Source of the DNA: Pochonia chlamydosporia 170 | Lineage: Eukaryota; Ascomycota; Sordariomycetes; Hypocreales; Clavicipitaceae | DNA: 18,604 nucleotides | Assembly (NCBI RefSeq): GCF_001653235.2 | Contig: NW_019154071.1 | Span: 1-18,604, forward strand | Direction: 5' to 3' | Shown: positions 18,174 to 18,604 of the stretch, piece after piece | Layout: each line of letters begins with the position of its first letter | How positions within the stretch are numbered: position 1 is the stretch's first letter | Notes under the pieces: generated by a model | Told to the model about the DNA's origin: nothing | What the model saw: only the letters and a program-made list of their open reading frames with translations | Databases searched by the model: none | Made by a program: the position numbers and the translations under genes

Positions 18174-18200
18174 GCAAGATCCATTTTCTGTGGATCTTGC
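18174..18200. repeat. Perfect 10-bp hairpin
   Basis: GCAAGATCCA (18174-18183) and TGGATCTTGC (18191-18200) are exact inverted copies around a 7-nt loop. It could act as a 3'-end structure for the preceding open frame or be the remains of a terminal repeat. Confidence 0.6.
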
Positions 18201-18604
18201 TTCAAGACTAGCCTCACCCTCAGTCTGACCTGGCTAAAGTGCCACGATGGGACATACTTACTTTATCGGGCGCATAACTGTGGAAACACATGATGGGTTT
18301 AGGGTGTAATCCGCCCTGGCGCTTGCGAACATTGTTAATCATAAGAAGCTTTATTTGGCAAGGATGTATGGAGCGGGGGATGTCACGGTCAGCAAGTCGG
18401 GAGTTATTTGTTTCCTCGCACCACCTCCTCTGTATCCTTTATTTGTTCATCTAACTACTATATTTAGGCAGTCATTGTCAGCGTAAGCATAATAGAGGAT
18501 GCCTGTGCCTCTTGGGATAAATTGTCCTGGATCAACTCGAATCTTCACTGGCCGGCTAGAGGTGCTTGAAATGGCAGAGTAGATCATGCCAGATCCACAC
18601 GCAT
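18201..18604. other. Right edge with a possible partial minus-strand coding segment
   Basis: Mostly featureless. On the minus strand, the frame ending at the stop 18447-18449 stays open to the window end and reads plausibly as protein (for example SSRPVKIRVDPGQFIPRGTG). KIRVDPGQ resembles the start of a flavin-binding barrel, but the following residues do not fit a ferric reductase well. The segment is too short to assign. Confidence 0.2.

Overview
The window looks like an accessory, repeat-rich stretch of a filamentous ascomycete (Pezizomycotina) nuclear genome. The signs are short GT-AG introns (about 47-114 nt) with CTAAC/CTAAT-type branch sites, fungus-specific protein families, and a DNA transposon whose transposase frame is full of CpA-to-TpA / TpG-to-TpA changes, the mark of repeat-induced point mutation (RIP). 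I could not assign a species.

Left third (1-5650): three minus-strand genes. They are a seven-helix ferric reductase-type oxidoreductase (16-1824, four exons), a protein kinase-fold protein whose catalytic residues are all replaced (2316-3254, three exons), and a DUF3723-like fungal protein of unknown function (3969-5649, two exons). The frames stay open across the introns I place, so these models are internally consistent.

Middle (5650-11230): gene-poor. A minisatellite-like array built on a 15-bp unit with a roughly 111-bp higher-order period fills about 6173-7163 and is flanked by an exact 12-bp direct repeat. Next comes a 3.8-kb Mutator-like (MULE) element, 7417-11227, with 75-bp terminal inverted repeats differing at one base. 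Its roughly 740-codon transposase frame (8689-10911) keeps register throughout but holds about 27 in-frame stops.

Right third (11230-18604): a five-exon fungal transcription factor (11296-13303, plus) begins 68 bp from the MULE end and has only the first half of a Zn2Cys6 cluster. Converging on it is a GT1-type glycosyltransferase (13818-15179, minus) broken by one in-frame stop. Beyond are a candidate small secreted protein, a frameshifted pogo/Fot-type transposase relic (about 16170-16663), a GC-rich segment, and a short nuclear copy of mitochondrial nad5 (about 16817-16985, minus). The last 1.6 kb holds only weak open frames and hairpins.

I see no biosynthetic cluster or operon-like system. 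The coherent theme is decay and co-option: a pseudokinase, a half zinc cluster, a disabled glycosyltransferase, a RIP-inactivated transposon and a mitochondrial insertion, as in fast-evolving fungal accessory compartments. All homology calls are from memory of family motifs; no database search was run.
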